The notes: a model not told the origin generated them from the letters alone. DNA of 64,000 bases from Isoetes taiwanensis (GCA_021234155.1 JAJEKV010000023.1:5725945-5789944), one strand, 5' to 3'. Shown: positions 1 to 12,690, counted from the first letter of the stretch. Numbers and translations: made by a program.

Positions 1-900
1 CTATCACTAATGTTGGTAGATGGGGATGTGTAAAAATCATAATAAGTATTAATGATTCAATATATAAATATTGTAGTACAAAAAAAGGCTCATCCCTTTT
101 TCTTTAAGGAAAAGGAATGAAATGGAATGGAAAAATAGGTTGGCTAATCATAAAAAATGATGTAGTACTTATTTTGACTATAGCTATTTTTTATTTTATT
201 TTAAAGAAATCTTCCTTCATAATTCGCCGCAAAAATTACCTAGACCCCCTAACAATTGCCATTTGGATATTAATAGCCACTAATTTTTTCCATGCTTTAT
301 TGCTCCCGATCGCGGGACCTGTTAGATTCAGAGAAAATTGGTCGAATCTGCAAAAAATCACGAAAAGAATCTGTGGGTTCTTTTGCTAACTTCTGTAAAC
401 CGCTGGGAGTTGTAATTGCTAAGAGCTTGTACTGTAAAATTGGGGGCTTGAACATACATTCGTGTTAAATCTTTGTGTTACCGAGAGTAGACTGTAAAGC
501 TTTAGTTGCTACGGAATTGTCGCGAAACATGGCACGTGGCAGCACCTAATAAAGCTTTTAACAAAAATGGCGACCCCCCATGTTGGATATCATGATTGCT
601 TGGGAATAGGATATTATGGGATCCTAGATTAAGCTCTTCCACCCCCTTTTTTGGTTTTTTCTGGGTTTTTTTTTGTTGCCCTTAGGGGAGCAAACCCTCG
701 TTTATGTGGGTATGTGGGCATATTCAAGTATATGCTGGCATATACCTAGCATATGCTGATGACTGCTAAAAACTGGCTGCTGCCAGTAAATGCTCGGTCA
801 TCCAGCCATAGCCATCCTCTGCCCTGCCTTGCCTTTTCTTTACATTTGACTTTTGCCTTTTTCCTCCGGCAAGGAATTTCTGTTATGGACCAGAACAGGG
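1..900. other. Intergenic, AT-rich; no recognised gene
   Basis: AT-rich DNA without a gene I can name. An open frame at 117-389 (+) would encode 90 residues with two hydrophobic stretches, and an AATAAA-like string lies near 547. The frame could be an old organelle fragment or chance, and I do not recognise the protein. A T-rich tract follows at 645-675. Confidence 0.4.
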
Positions 901-922
901 ATCTTCTTATAGACCGATTGGT

Positions 923-1312
923 TTGAAGAAGAAGGGCACAGCAAATTGTGCTACTTATGCTGTTTGTTTGCGGACTTGTGGCAATCTAAAAGCATTATCT
1001 GAGGTAAGGACAGTGCATCGCCTTGTAGACAAGGGTAGGTTTAGGAGGAATACTTTCCTGGGGAATTTGTTGGTTGATATTTATGGCAAATGTGGTAGCT
1101 TAGATGAAGCCGTTGTAGTGTTTGAGAAAATACCCAAGCCCAATGTATATTCCTGGAATGCAGTTATAGCAGATTATGTCCAGCATGGGCAGGCCAAACG
1201 AGCTCGTGACTTTCGTAAGATGCAGTGCGAAGAATTTAAACCAGATAACTGCACATTTTCTATAATTTTGTCTACCTGTATTGGTCCTCATGATCCATCA
1301 ATGTCTCATTGA
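923..1312 (+). pseudogene. PPR protein fragment (PLS type)
   Basis: The frame reads as consecutive pentatricopeptide-repeat helices: a segment with 'GNLLVDIYGKCGSLDEA' followed by 'PNVYSWNAVIADYVQHG' and 'KPDNCTFSIILSTC'. These are the usual PLS-class repeat signatures of plant organelle RNA-editing factors. It covers only about three repeats, has no ATG at its left end (the frame opens upstream without a start), and runs into unrelated residues after 'STC', so it is a fragment and not a working gene. PPR proteins normally bind organelle RNA. A second PPR relic lies head-on at its right end. The family call is firm; lack of function is inferred from length. Confidence 0.75.
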
Positions 1313-1317
1313 TACTG

Positions 1318-1880
1318 GGATCCAGACCGATGTGTTTGTAGGTGCCATTTTATAATCGCCTGGCAGAGAAACAAAATAAGGACGACCCTCGAATTGCAGG
1401 CCTGAATGGCTGCACACAGAAAGGACATGGACAAATGTAACCCCATCTGGCTTTACTCCTTCTATACACATTTGTTCATACAGATTCAGAACCTCTTCAG
1501 CATGACCATTATGTGCATAGGATGCTATCTTTGCAGTCCAGGAAACAACATCCCTATTGCAAATTTTGTTAAAAACTTTATGAGCGTCTTCTAAATTACC
1601 AGATTTTTCATATATATTGATAAGAGCAGTACCCCACAACAACATCTGATTCAAATTCCCTCTGAATTGTGGAACGATGCACTGCTCTGTCAATCCCAAG
1701 CTGAAAGACCTGCACATGCATCAAGCACACTGACAAAGGTAATTTTGTTTGCCCTTATGCCTGCATTATTCATTTGTTGAAAGAGTTAAAGAGCTTGTTT
1801 AGCTTGGCCATTCTGTGCAAAGGCAGTGATCATGGTGTTCCATGTCACATCATCTTTTTTAGAGCTTAGGCTTCTGCAAT
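1318..1880 (-). pseudogene. PPR protein fragment, opposite strand
   Basis: Read on the minus strand, the section at about 1840-1720 gives 'DDVTWNTMITAFAQNGQA' and 'NKITFVSVLDACAG'. After a frame change there follow 'GTALINIYEKSGNLEDA', 'RDVVSWTAKIASYAHNGHAEE' in part, and 'GVKPDGVTFVHVLSVCSHSG'. These are classic PLS repeats. There is an in-frame stop within the first repeat (after 'AKQAL') and at least one frameshift near 1700, so the copy is broken. It converges on the plus-strand PPR fragment, and the two are not parts of one reading frame. Confidence 0.75.
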
Positions 1881-2005
1881 GCTGATAGTTTGGAGTCCAG
1901 ATGAGAATATATCGGCACATGTTTTCTATTAGATGTATTTACATAATCCTTTTAGCATTTTAGGTTGTTCTGATTAATGCTTACCTCAATTCAACTGGCT
2001 TGCAG

Positions 2006-2125
2006 GAAATTGTGAACTTGCTTCTTTGTGGCAATGTCTTTAATGGGAACTATAAGTTTGGTCGTGATATGTGTCTCAAAGAAGTACCAAATGTCTATGT
2101 ACATGATGTAAAGCTTGATTCTAAG
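2006..2125 (+). other. Candidate orphan exon, 40 codons
   Basis: A 120-nt block lies between an acceptor-like ..ttgcag and a donor-like aag|gtatat. It is open in one frame and begins 'EIVNLLLCGNVFNGN'. The length is a multiple of three and both borders are plausible splice sites. The 'NLLL.G....N' flavour faintly recalls MINDY-type deubiquitinases, but the match is too weak to name it. No partner exons were found nearby. It could belong to a decayed gene or be chance. Confidence 0.3.
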
Positions 2126-2344
2126 GTATATGTAGGAATACCCTGTGAGTGCATTCCTAGGTCGGATTAATCCTGCTGGCTTATACTTTTATATAGTTTA
2201 GCAGAGATAGTGTTAAATAAGATCATTTACGTTGCGCCCATTTATGGAAATTTGACAGATTATGTCCGTTTTGTTCATGGCAGAGTAGCAAAATTTCCAC
2301 GGGAATACGATGGTGCATGCCATAACAAAAGCAGATCAGAAGAG

Positions 2345-2947
2345 ATGAAGGCGATGAGAGCGCTTCGGGGGATAATTTTCGACTTAGATGGCACGCTACG
2401 AATTCCACCATCTCTGGACCTGGATGCGCTGCGCCAGAAGGTGCTCTCAAATCCAGACCACCTTACTAGGGAGCAGTTGGAGCATGCCTGTCAATTGATC
2501 AAGATCGCCCAGAGACAAAGGCGGGGCTGCAATTCTGCCATTCCTGGAGTCAAGGAGGTATGTGAATTTGTAGGCTCCATCCCATTGCATCGCGGAATAG
2601 TGACTTTGAGCAGTAAGGATGAGGCTGAGCGATTTCAGGCTGAACTCCACACCACATTCTCACCAATACTTGGCAAAGAATATCCTTCATTGAAGCCATT
2701 CCCAGAACTGCTTTTGCATGTGTGCAAACAGTGGGGTGTGAAGCCTGAAGATGTTCTGATGGTGGGCGATATGCCTAGGTATGACATTGGTTGTGGCAAC
2801 AGTGCCGGGGCATTGACATGTCTTGTGGACCCTCTCTATCGCTATAAGGATGTTGATAAGCTACCACCACAACATCGTCCCACCTTCAGGGTAAATTCCT
2901 TGAACGAGCTCCCACAGTTGATTCAGCGGCACTTCAGGACTAGATAA
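2345..2947 (+). CDS. HAD-superfamily hydrolase (phosphatase-like)
   Basis: A single uninterrupted frame of 200 codons from the ATG at 2345 (a second ATG is at 2354). The open frame extends upstream to 2210, but the family normally begins just before motif I, so I prefer 2345. All HAD motifs are visible: motif I FDLDGT (D13, D15), motif II Thr at about 87 in 'GIVTLSS', motif III Lys at about 117 in 'SLKPFP', and motif IV 'GDMPRYDIGCGNSAG' (D142, D147). The cap between motifs I and II is short and helical, as in small phosphoglycolate-phosphatase-like members. The overall pattern resembles the plant HAD protein typified by Arabidopsis At2g33255 (recalled, not searched). The substrate is unknown. 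Upstream residues could be an organelle-targeting extension or an exon border. The intact motifs suggest a functional gene; an intronless retrocopy is the alternative. Confidence 0.8.
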   Translation: MKAMRALRGIIFDLDGTLRIPPSLDLDALRQKVLSNPDHLTREQLEHACQLIKIAQRQRRGCNSAIPGVKEVCEFVGSIPLHRGIVTLSSKDEAERFQAELHTTFSPILGKEYPSLKPFPELLLHVCKQWGVKPEDVLMVGDMPRYDIGCGNSAGALTCLVDPLYRYKDVDKLPPQHRPTFRVNSLNELPQLIQRHFRTR

Positions 2948-5576
2948 GAATGAGATCAAGAAAGATCTAAAGCACGCCATGAAAGGTACAATTCTGTAAA
3001 TTTTAACAGCGGGGAATTGGAAGGAACATGCATCACTTCTGCGCTATTGGTGAAAAAATAATCCAAATTGTATTACTTGGAGATGTGTGTGTCCATTCTA
3101 GCTCATCTTGAAATTTAACATCTATTTTGAGTAATGCAGACCATTGACTTCATGCTATCACTTTGGTTCTGATTGTTCTCCCACTAAGCAATACACCCTA
3201 GGATGCCAAAGTATTTTTTAACAACCAATGGCAAATTAATAAGGCAGGGCTGGAATTGTTTTATTACCTGCTTAGTTGCCTCTTCTAGAATGTCAAATGT
3301 GTGTTTAAGATCTTTACTGCAATGTCGCATCACAGTTAGGCATGTTTATATCAGATGAAGCTTTTTAATAGTTCCACCTTGTTTGAAAGTCTAATGTGTT
3401 CTCCTCTAGTTCCAATCCGGGTTCTTCTTCATTCCTTTTCCTTATTCATACCTTCTTACCTTGTTGTTACAATTTGTTATATTGATGACTTTTGTAGATG
3501 TTTCTGTGCAAGCCCCTATGTTTTTAAGCAATATATGTGGGTGGAAGGGGCATACGTAGCTTCTTTACTGACATTTACATTCATATTTTACTGACATTTA
3601 CATGCACATGGCATATCCCCCGTTATTTCTTGTAACAATAACACAGATTGGGAATTCAATGTAACAATTGACATGTTTTTGCCTCTGTTTCAGATGCAGG
3701 CCTCTGGCATGTGTTCAGTGCGTTTTGCGTTCCAGTCCTATCTCCTGCAGGTCTCTCAACCCACGTAATTCTAGCATCTGTTAGCAATCCTTTCCTCGGG
3801 TAAATTTCATTCTTCAAAACTTATTCTTGGTAATATCCAAGGAATCTGGAATATTCTATGCAAGGAGCCAAACCATCTCATAGCTAGAATTGGCCCCTAA
3901 TATTTAAAAAAAAACTACAACTACCATTGACCGATTCAATACATTTTTTGCATTAGCCTCACCTGCGCCCCTGTAGAATCTTCTCTGCTGAAACGTTTCT
4001 GAGCAATGTTGGCGCAAGGACATTCCCTTTGCCCACTTTCGTGAAGAATCCTTCAGGTCAAACACCCCATACTTAATCTCCTTAAACAAATACCTCATGC
4101 AGCAGAGCAAGGAAGCATGTCTGCTGGGCCACTTCTGATTTTCTGCAGCCATAGATTTTAATGGGACAGAATGCTACGAGAAAGATAATTCATGCTTTGG
4201 TTTAACGCAAGCACGGTTAGCAAGTGATGGTTGGGATGCATAAGAGCACGTAGACTGTATGCTAAAACAAATACATATGTGTGAGATTGTTGCTTTTCTG
4301 TTTACAATGTACCTTGGATGTAGTGATTAATAGTAGTATCAAGCATAGCAAGAGCTGTGTTCATCATGGAATGGATTCAAGAAGCAGACATGCACTTTTT
4401 TCTAATAAATATCTTTAGCAGTAGTATTGGTTAATGGTTTAGCAGTAATATTGGTTCATGCTAAACTACCGATATTGATTATGACCAAGAAACTGTGTGC
4501 ATGAAACATCCACTGAAATATCAAAAAAAGTTGCAAAGTCAGGTAGTCATCATAGAGTTGAATGGACTAAAAACCGACTTGTTGCTCTATCTACAGTGCA
4601 GCTGCTTGAAAGATTGAGGCTCTTAGATTTTAGCCCAGCAAAAGTCCTGCCAATTTATGCATAGTGCTTTTGTAACCAAGAATGTAGCCATATGATGTGT
4701 TTTAACATCACAATGATGCATACTGATACCAAATGCATTTGTAGATTCAGGAACTAAGTATTTGACAGACTACAAAGACTTGTTTATTTGAGTCGATCCC
4801 AACTATCTACAAAATGTAGATTGGCGTGCTAAAGTTTCCTGCAATTCTAGCCTATCACCGTGCTGCTACTTCAAAATTTTGCGTTATCTTCAATTTTCAC
4901 ATTGACGGTCCAGGAAAATACAATATAGCGACTTCCTCTTTGAATCGAGTTCCAGTGAGACGAAAGAGGGGCAAGCTGTGAAACTGACTCTAAGATCCAG
5001 CTTCAGAGCCGTTTCGTAAATGTTGCCGAGATTTGGAGGTATCCATGAGACAGAAGGGCTAGGTGCAGAAACTCTGGTTGCATTTATTGGTTGCCTGTAC
5101 GTCAAGAGAAGAATAAAAGGATCTAGTTTGAGGATTTTGAGAGCAAACATCATTTCAAAATTACTAATAGTCAAATGTAAGGAAAATGTCTAATATTCTT
5201 TACGCTGGCTTTCCTTCACAAATGTCTACATAGGAATTACTTGCTTGTATGTTGAAGCCCAATCAAATGTGTATCTAGATGATTACAGGATTCTATCTTA
5301 TTCACTCTGTCAACATTTTGGAACATGCATATTTGATGTCACCATATCAATTTGTATGGTGTAAGACCGACCTTTAGGTGTCAAACCATGATCAAGCATT
5401 GAGATATAGACAAATTCTTAAAGGCTAAAAAATACTACTTAAAAATAACCCATTATAACAACAATAAAAAAATAACAAGTAATCTAATTGTTTGCATTGC
5501 AAAAAAAAAACAAGTAACAAGTAATTTGGTTGTCACCTTGCCAAAGTCTTTTGGTGTGCTTTTTACTAGTTTTTTT
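2948..5576. other. Intergenic spacer
   Basis: No gene supported. The open frames here (for example 3355-3594 + and 4890-5174 -) have no recognisable domain and no splice context. Short A runs occur near 3905 and 5500, and a poly-T run at 5566-5581 marks the left border of the duplicated block. Confidence 0.5.
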
Positions 5577-7839
5577 TTTTTTAATTAATGCAAATACGGC
5601 AAATTTGTTGGCTGTGCAAATTATTGATATTCACTATTGGGTGCATTTAATCAAACGATTTAGCTTGGAGTTGCAATTTTGCTGGTTAGAACTGAGCAAA
5701 TGTGCAAGACATGTTTGTCTTATAGGCAATTCTAAGGCAAATATCCATTAGGTGGTATTATGGCAATGATTAACTAGATTAATCTATCTTTGGATAAGGG
5801 CTATTAGCTACAAATTTAGTCTAAGGTGCTTTTTTCTAAAAGATAAACACCTTTCATGAAGGAATTTCTTAGAATTTGCATTTGGACATGGATATAAATT
5901 ATATACCAAATGATTGTGCAAAATGGCATTGCACTGTATCCTTCAGGCATATAACTCATGATGTCATCATGGAAGATTTTTCTACATCCTGCCTAGTAGT
6001 ATGCTATGGCATATGGGTAATCTCCATATAATGGGATTTTTTGCAAGTTCATACACTATGCTTTATTTTTTAGTGCAGCCAAAGTTTATGGCAAAGACTC
6101 TTCAGACCTAAAAATAAGGTCGTGAAGGAGAGTAGCAAACGGATACCCTAATCTTGGGCGGCTACATGCAGCGGCCAGGTGTAGCGGATGCCTTGACGAT
6201 TTGAGGATTGTTTGGGCTACAAGTCTTCTTCTGTAACAAGGGAGCGATGCTAAAAGAACTTCGAAATTGAATAATCTGTGGCTACAGTTCAAGCCTTATA
6301 AAAACGAAGCTGGGATACATAAATCATTTGCCGGATCTTTAGTAAGCTCTGGTTCCATTTTCCCATAATGGAGAAGCCTGGATAAGCTGCGATGTTTACC
6401 ATTAAGCTCGTCGTTGCATTAAGCTGGTTGTTGCTTCAGATGGAGAGCTGGAATTTTTCTTAAATGGTATTTCTTCATCATCCAGAGACCCAAGGCGAAT
6501 GTCTGGAGGAATGTGCAGACGCCATATATAGCTTAGCTCCTGGTCGAAATGCCTGAAGAACTTTGCAGCTGCTCAAGTCATTCATAACTTCCAGGAATTA
6601 TTCAGGTTTTTATGAGATATTATTGGATTCAATCTTCTAAATATCTATAGAGAATGCATTTGATATGCTAAATAAGAACTTATAGTTTCTTACTTCTAGA
6701 GTTTCTATCCCTGATAGCAGGTAGCAAAGGGGGTTTCTTTTCTGGATATCAAACTCTTCTCTGATAATGAAGCTTCGAAAGATATGGAGCGACATATAAA
6801 CAGGTTTTTAAGCATAGTTCATTCTTTGGTTTCTTACCATCGTTGAGCAAACATACAATGTGTTAGATATTTCTAGTTTTAGAATTCTGGAGTACTTAGG
6901 TCTGCACATGAATATAGTAACTTCGTGTTATGCAAATTGTGGTTTGGCACATATGCAAATAGGTAATTTATGGCATTTGGAAATGCCTATTGCATATTGC
7001 TTTTTCGATGAGTATAATCTACCAAATGCTATTGTTTCATTTTCGAACAAAAAACACAAATATATATTACATTCTTGTTCTATTCTGATTGAAAACATGT
7101 TCTAAATGTCATGTAAAATGTGTGCATTAATAGCTGACAGATGTCTATGCAGTTGCATTTTATTCTCCATTCATTCTTTTAGACTTTTCTAACTGGCAAG
7201 GCAAGAGGCACAATGGGTAATCAGCGAAGAGCTGAAAATCCCAATGTACCTTTTGGCCCTTGCCCTGATACCGTTTTTACGCTAATGTGGTCTTGATTGG
7301 CGCGCAGTGCGGGATTTTCTTCCCATTGTTCCTTTTGCTTTTGTAGTTGGACTAGGCTTGAAGAATGATGGAGATCTGGAAGAGACTATAGCTGTAGCTG
7401 AGATACAAGCTTGGTGTCAGCAGTTCAATGACAAAAACAGATTTCAAAACTGGTTATTAATGTCAACTTTTATTTCTAGAATGCTTTTTGTACTTCTGAA
7501 CTTCAAAACATGAAATAAGATAGAAGATATTTGGGTTAAAAGATCTATTTTCTTCTTTAAACGTATGATATTATTCAAGGTATGATATGATACCTTGATA
7601 AAGGTCTAAAAGATGCAATTCTTCTTTCTGGCTCTGTCTGACTAAATATATGGAAAAGAATTTCAGACTCATAATGCATATGCTTTAATTTTTAGTCATT
7701 GATCAATGGTCTTCATATTACTTAGGCTTTGGAAAAAGAGGTACTAGTCTAGACTGGCTTGTTCAGTTTAGATATTAGGATGATAATACTACCAAGGGAT
7801 TGACCGAGGTAGATGCTGGTCTAGCGTATGCTAGTTCAG
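5577..7839. repeat. 2.25-kb direct repeat, copy A
   Basis: From the T run at about 5577 to about 7830 the sequence reappears at 8448-10722 with an offset of about 2871 bp and only scattered single-base changes, so it is a recent segmental duplication. Both copies start at a T run and end near another T run. Contents look non-coding: short open frames (6860-7105, 7307-7513) have no recognised domain. Within copy A, 7281-7311 differs from copy B much more than the rest does. Confidence 0.9.
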
Positions 7840-8447
7840 GCTGGGTTTTTTTTAGACACTTCATTTCACTAGGGATACCTGGTGATACCTCTCTTCCTTT
7901 GCTCTAAATGATTTAGAAGATCAAATACTCGTGGGGAATCTCCCTTTCATAGATTTTTTGGTCTTCCTATTTAACCAGACTAAACTACATTATGATTATA
8001 TTTGTGCAGATTGCATATATGAGGCATTGCCTCACGAGGAACAAACAGTTGGACACTCTATGCTACACAAGAAGCAGAGTGAAATGTCAATGCTTACAGT
8101 ATTGTACCATGCTTTATAGTGTATTCCAGTTAGCTATACAATTTTCAACTAGCCACGAGGCTTAACACTATACTGATGCCAGTTGGCTCTATAGTTGTCT
8201 ACTTTACATATGCCAGTTGGCTATATAATTATGTCAATATGACAGCACACAACAGCACAGTGGTGCTCTAGTTGGTGCTCTAGTTTCCAAAAACTCCATA
8301 AGGTATGTTCTAAATCTAGAATCTCCTGCTTTAAATTATGGGATGAGGCTTAACCCCTGCTGTGGCAGTGGGGGTTAGCTCTCCCCATGGTCACAGATTG
8401 ATACTATCAAGGTGTGTTTACCCTCATTCCACGGTAGGTGGTAGGGT
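7840..8447. other. Unique spacer between the two repeat copies
   Basis: About 610 bp not shared with either copy. It contains several short imperfect repeats of a 'gccagttggct' motif around 8130-8230 and a small hairpin (aacccctgc / gcagtgggggtt) at about 8350-8376 next to the start of copy B. No gene seen. Confidence 0.5.
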
Positions 8448-10722
8448 TTTTTTTATTAATGCAAATACGGCAAATTTGTTGGCTGTGCAAATTATTGATA
8501 TTCACTATTGGGTGCATTTAATCAAACGATTTAGCTTGGAGTTGCAATTTTGCTGGTTAGAACTGAGCAAATGTGCAAGACATGTTTGTCTTATAGGCAA
8601 TTCTAAGGCAAATATCCATTAGGTGGTATTATGGCAATGATTAACTAGATTAATCTATCTTTGGATAAGGGCTATTAGCTACAAATTTAGTCTAAGGTGC
8701 TTTTTTCTAAAAGATAAACACCTTTCATGAAGAAATTTCTTAGAATTTGCATTTGGACATGGATATAAATTATATACCAAATGATTGTGCAAAATGGCAT
8801 TGCACTGTATCCTTCAGGCATATAACTCATGATGTCATCATGGAAGATTTTTCTACATCCTGCCTAGTAGTATGCTATGGCATATGGGTAATCTCCATAT
8901 AATGGGATTTTTTGCAAGTTCATACATTATGCTTTATTTTTTAGTGCAGCCAAAGTTTATGGCAAAGACTCTTCAGACCTAAAAATAAGGTCGTGAAGGA
9001 GAGTAGCAAACGGATACCCTAATCTTGGGCGGCTACATGCAGCGGCCAGGTGTAGCGGATGCCTTGACGATTTGAGGATTGTTTGGGCTACAAGTCTTCT
9101 TCTGTAACAAGGGAGCGATGCTAAAAGAACTTCGAAATTGAGTAATCTGTGGCTACAGTTCAAGCCTTATAAAAACGAAGCTGGGATACATAAATCATTT
9201 GCCGGATCTTTAGTAAGCTCTGGTTCCATTTTCCCATAATGGAGAAGCCTGGATAAGCTGCGATGTTTACCATTAAGCTCGTCGTTGCATTAAGCTGGTT
9301 GTTGCTTCAGATGGAGAGCTGGAATTTTTCTTAAATGGTATTTCTTCATCATCCAGAGACCCAAGGCGAATGTCTGGAGGAATGTGCAGACGCCATATGT
9401 AGCTTAGCTCCTGGTCGAAATGCCTGGAGAACTTTGCAGCTGCTCAAGTCATTCATAACTTCCAGAAATTATTCAGGTTTTTATGAGATATTATTGGATT
9501 CAATCTTCTAAATATCTATAGAGAATGCATTTGATATGCTAAATAAGAACTTATAGTTTCTTACTTCTAGAGTTTCTATCCCTGATAGCAGGTAGCAAAG
9601 GGGGTTTCTTTTCTGGATATCAAACTCTTCTCTGATAATGAAGCTTCGAAAGATATGGAGCGACATATAAACAGGTTTTTAAGCATAGTTCATTCTTTGG
9701 TTTCTTACCATCGTTGAGCAAACATACAATGTGTTAGATATTTCTAGTTTTAGAATTCTGGAGTACTTAGGTCTGCACATGAATATAGTAACTTCGTGTT
9801 ATGCAAATTGTGGTTTGGCAGATATGCAAATAGGTAATTTATGGCATTTGGAAATGCCTATTGCATATTGCTTTTTCGATGAGTATAATCTACCAAATGC
9901 TATTGTTTCATTTTCGAACAAAAAACACAAATATATATTACATTCTTGTTCTATTCTGATTGAAAACATGTTCTAAATGTCATGTAAAATGTGTGCATTA
10001 ATAGCTGACAGATGTCTATGCAGTTGCATTTTATTCTCCATTCATTCTTTTAGACTTTTCTAACTGGCAGGGCAAGAGGCACAATGGGTAATCAGCGAAG
10101 AGCTGAAAATCCCAATGTACCTTTTGGCCCTTGCCCTGATACCGTTTTTATGCTAACAGGGTACTGATTGGCTGCAGGTACGGGATTTTCTTCCCATTGT
10201 TTCTTTTGCTTTTGTAGTTGGACTAGGCTTGAAGAATGATGGAGATCTGGAAGAGACTATAGCTGTAGCTGAGATACAAGCTTGGTGTCAGTAGTTCAAT
10301 GACAAAAACAGATTTCAAAACTGGTTATTAATGTCAACTTCTATTTCTAGAATGCTTTTTGTACTTCTGAATTTCAAAACATGAAATAAGATAGAAGATA
10401 TTTGGGTTAAAAGATCTATTTTCTTCTTTAAACGTATGATATTATTCAAGGTATGATATGATACCTTGATAAAGGTCTAAAAGATGCAATTCTTCTTTCT
10501 GGCTCTGTCTGACTAAATATATGGAAAAGAATTTCAGACTCATAATGCATATGCTTTAATTTTTAGTCATTGATCAATGGTCTTCATATTACTTAGGCTT
10601 TGGAAAAAGAGGTACTAGTCTAGACTGGCTTGTTCAGTTTAGATATTAGGATGATAATACTACCAAGGGATTGACCGAGGTAGATCTTTGGTCTAAGCGT
10701 ATGCTAGTTCATTTGGGCTTTT
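8448..10722. repeat. 2.25-kb direct repeat, copy B
   Basis: Second copy of the block at 5577-7839, in the same orientation. It differs by point changes such as a C-to-T that makes TAG at about 10291 (copy A reads CAG). It ends at a long T run followed by a G run (10722-10756), which marks the right border. Confidence 0.9.
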
Positions 10723-10756
10723 TTTTTTTTTTTTTTTTTTTTTTTTGGGGGGGGGA
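10720..10756. repeat. Homopolymer T tract followed by G tract
   Basis: About 25 T followed by 9 G. It is the right edge of the duplicated block. Length is unreliable in most sequencing data. Confidence 0.8.
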
Positions 10757-11290
10757 TGCTAGACTTTCTATGTGCTCAGTATAAGACATCTAGAAACGCT
10801 AAATGCTTGGATACCATGATTATGTAGTCTCCGTTGTATTTTGTTACCATCTTCTTGTTGAATATTAGACATCGTGCTGTTGTAGAATGTGATCTGTTCT
10901 CTATGATATCATGCAAGTGTTGGATTGTTCCATGTTGTTCTTGACAAGCATAAACTTTTTGAGCACTTCACCACGCTTTAAATGTAGTGTGTTTCGTTAC
11001 TATTTGCTTCACAGCCAAATATATTACTAAGAGCTATAGTATAGTTTGAAGGAAGGAAGGAAGAAAGGTATTTTTATCGTCCACGGAGACCAATCGGTCT
11101 ATGGGACCTAATACAAAAGCGCAGCAAGCGGATTACTACCCGGATTAAAAAACCCCCACCCCGAAGGGTTTTCGAGGGAAAACCCGTGGCAGCAATCAGC
11201 CTGCTGACAAACTGTTCCAATATACGAAATGCAAAAACACACAAATATATACACTCATGCACCGCATTCGTAGTGCTTGATCAGCGGGCA
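10757..11290. other. Spacer with short GGAA repeat
   Basis: No gene seen. A small (GGAA)n run lies at about 11050-11068. From about 11080 the composition shifts towards the GC-rich patch that follows. Confidence 0.4.
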
Positions 11291-12040
11291 GCCAGGCGGG
11301 GGCAAAGGTGAGCTCACAGATCCAAATTACCTCGGATATGCGACCCTAGAGCACGCAAAACCTTTCTCATAAGTGGCTGGCGTGCTCATGAAAAAAGAAA
11401 TGTAGGGGCAAGTCCGGCCGTACTAAGGGGGCGATCCGCCCGGACCGGTGAATCCGGGCAACTACCAAACGGAAAGTGAGACTCATCCTCAATGGCACCC
11501 GCTTGATAGCACCGGCGTGAGCCTGCCCTGGCGGGGCTCCCCCCAATCCACCGCCCGCCTCTCGATCGCGAAGATGGTGGGCACTTCGCGAATGGAGGCA
11601 ATGAGTCAAGCGGCTTTAAAGGCCGGGGAACGCAGTAGAGCTGCGGCCCAAGGGCTAACACTGGGGTTGATGTGCTCCTTGTAATGCTCTAAAGAGAGGG
11701 GTCCTAGAGCTTGCCAAGGAAGCAAGCGCCCGTGTACTCCCACAGCCGCCATGATCGCCTCGTGTCCACCGCGACGCACTGTGCTTTGCACGTTCCATCC
11801 GGGCGAACCATCGATCTCTCTTACCCCTCCAACAGGCCCCGAGCCATGGGCGGCCCATTGCCTTACAAAGATAAGCCGGTCGCGGAGCCGAGAGCATCAC
11901 CCATATTAACCACTTTTCGAAAATAGACGGCGTGTCTATCAATGGGGTGCCATTTGAAGCGGCAAGAATCGATTTCGCAAGCGAGAATCGATAGGGGACT
12001 GAAGGTTTCACCCCAAGTGCCCGTGCCAAGGGATACCATA
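11291..12040. other. GC-rich patch, possibly organelle-derived
   Basis: About 750 bp with much higher GC than its surroundings, open in several frames on both strands at once (11448-11684 +, 11711-11926 +, 11655-12029 -). Simultaneous openness in opposing frames suggests non-coding structured DNA and not a gene. The look is that of plant mitochondrial intron or intergenic DNA moved to the nucleus, but I could not match it to a named mitochondrial gene or to rRNA. An old nuclear mitochondrial insertion is the leading idea; other foreign or repeat DNA is possible. Confidence 0.35.
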
Positions 12041-12690
12041 AAATAGAAACTAACCATGTTAATTATTGAATTATTGAGTATACACAATGAATACATCAAA
12101 GCATATTGCAGTATAAGTACATGCACAAACATCTGCCACTAGTCCAATCAAGCCATAGCTTCAAGCTGATGTACCCCAGTGAAACCAACACAAGCAACAA
12201 ATAAATTTTAGGAACTACTAAAGAATAGAATATGTTTCAACTTCCATGACCAAGCAGACAAACCCCTTTCAAGTGCCAAAAATTCTTTTGAAGAGTATGG
12301 ATATGGCCCTACAGAGACCAACTGGCCACGGAGTTGAACCTGGGTGAAACCAAACCAGTATCTGCATATGCATCATGCACACAAACAAAAAACAAAACGT
12401 GCGAGAAACATCCTTAAGGAATTCAAAGGAACGATCCAGAAGAAGCAACAAGAGCAACCAAAGCCACTATCGACCAAAAGCCTAAAATCCAAAAAAATGG
12501 CGCATCTTAACCAACACCTGTAGGCGCAACTAAGTTCGGCACCATTGCTCTACACCCCCCCTGTTTGGACAAAATGAAGGCACATGTCGCTCCCTAAAAA
12601 AAAACCTTTGCAACTACACTAACAAAGCCCAAAGTATCAAAACCCTTCCCTTACCTTTAAAAAATAGAAGCATAGAACAATGTTTTGCAA
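12041..12690. other. Spacer upstream of the MITE
   Basis: AT-rich, A-run-containing DNA with no recognised gene or RNA. Confidence 0.4.

Noticed and set aside
117-389. Membrane protein of 90 aa
   Set aside because: Hydrophobic stretches in AT-rich DNA, no family recognised and no gene context. Kept only as a note.
11386-12029. Overlapping frames in the GC-rich patch as genes
   Set aside because: Open on both strands simultaneously because stops are rare in GC-rich DNA. No domain recognised.
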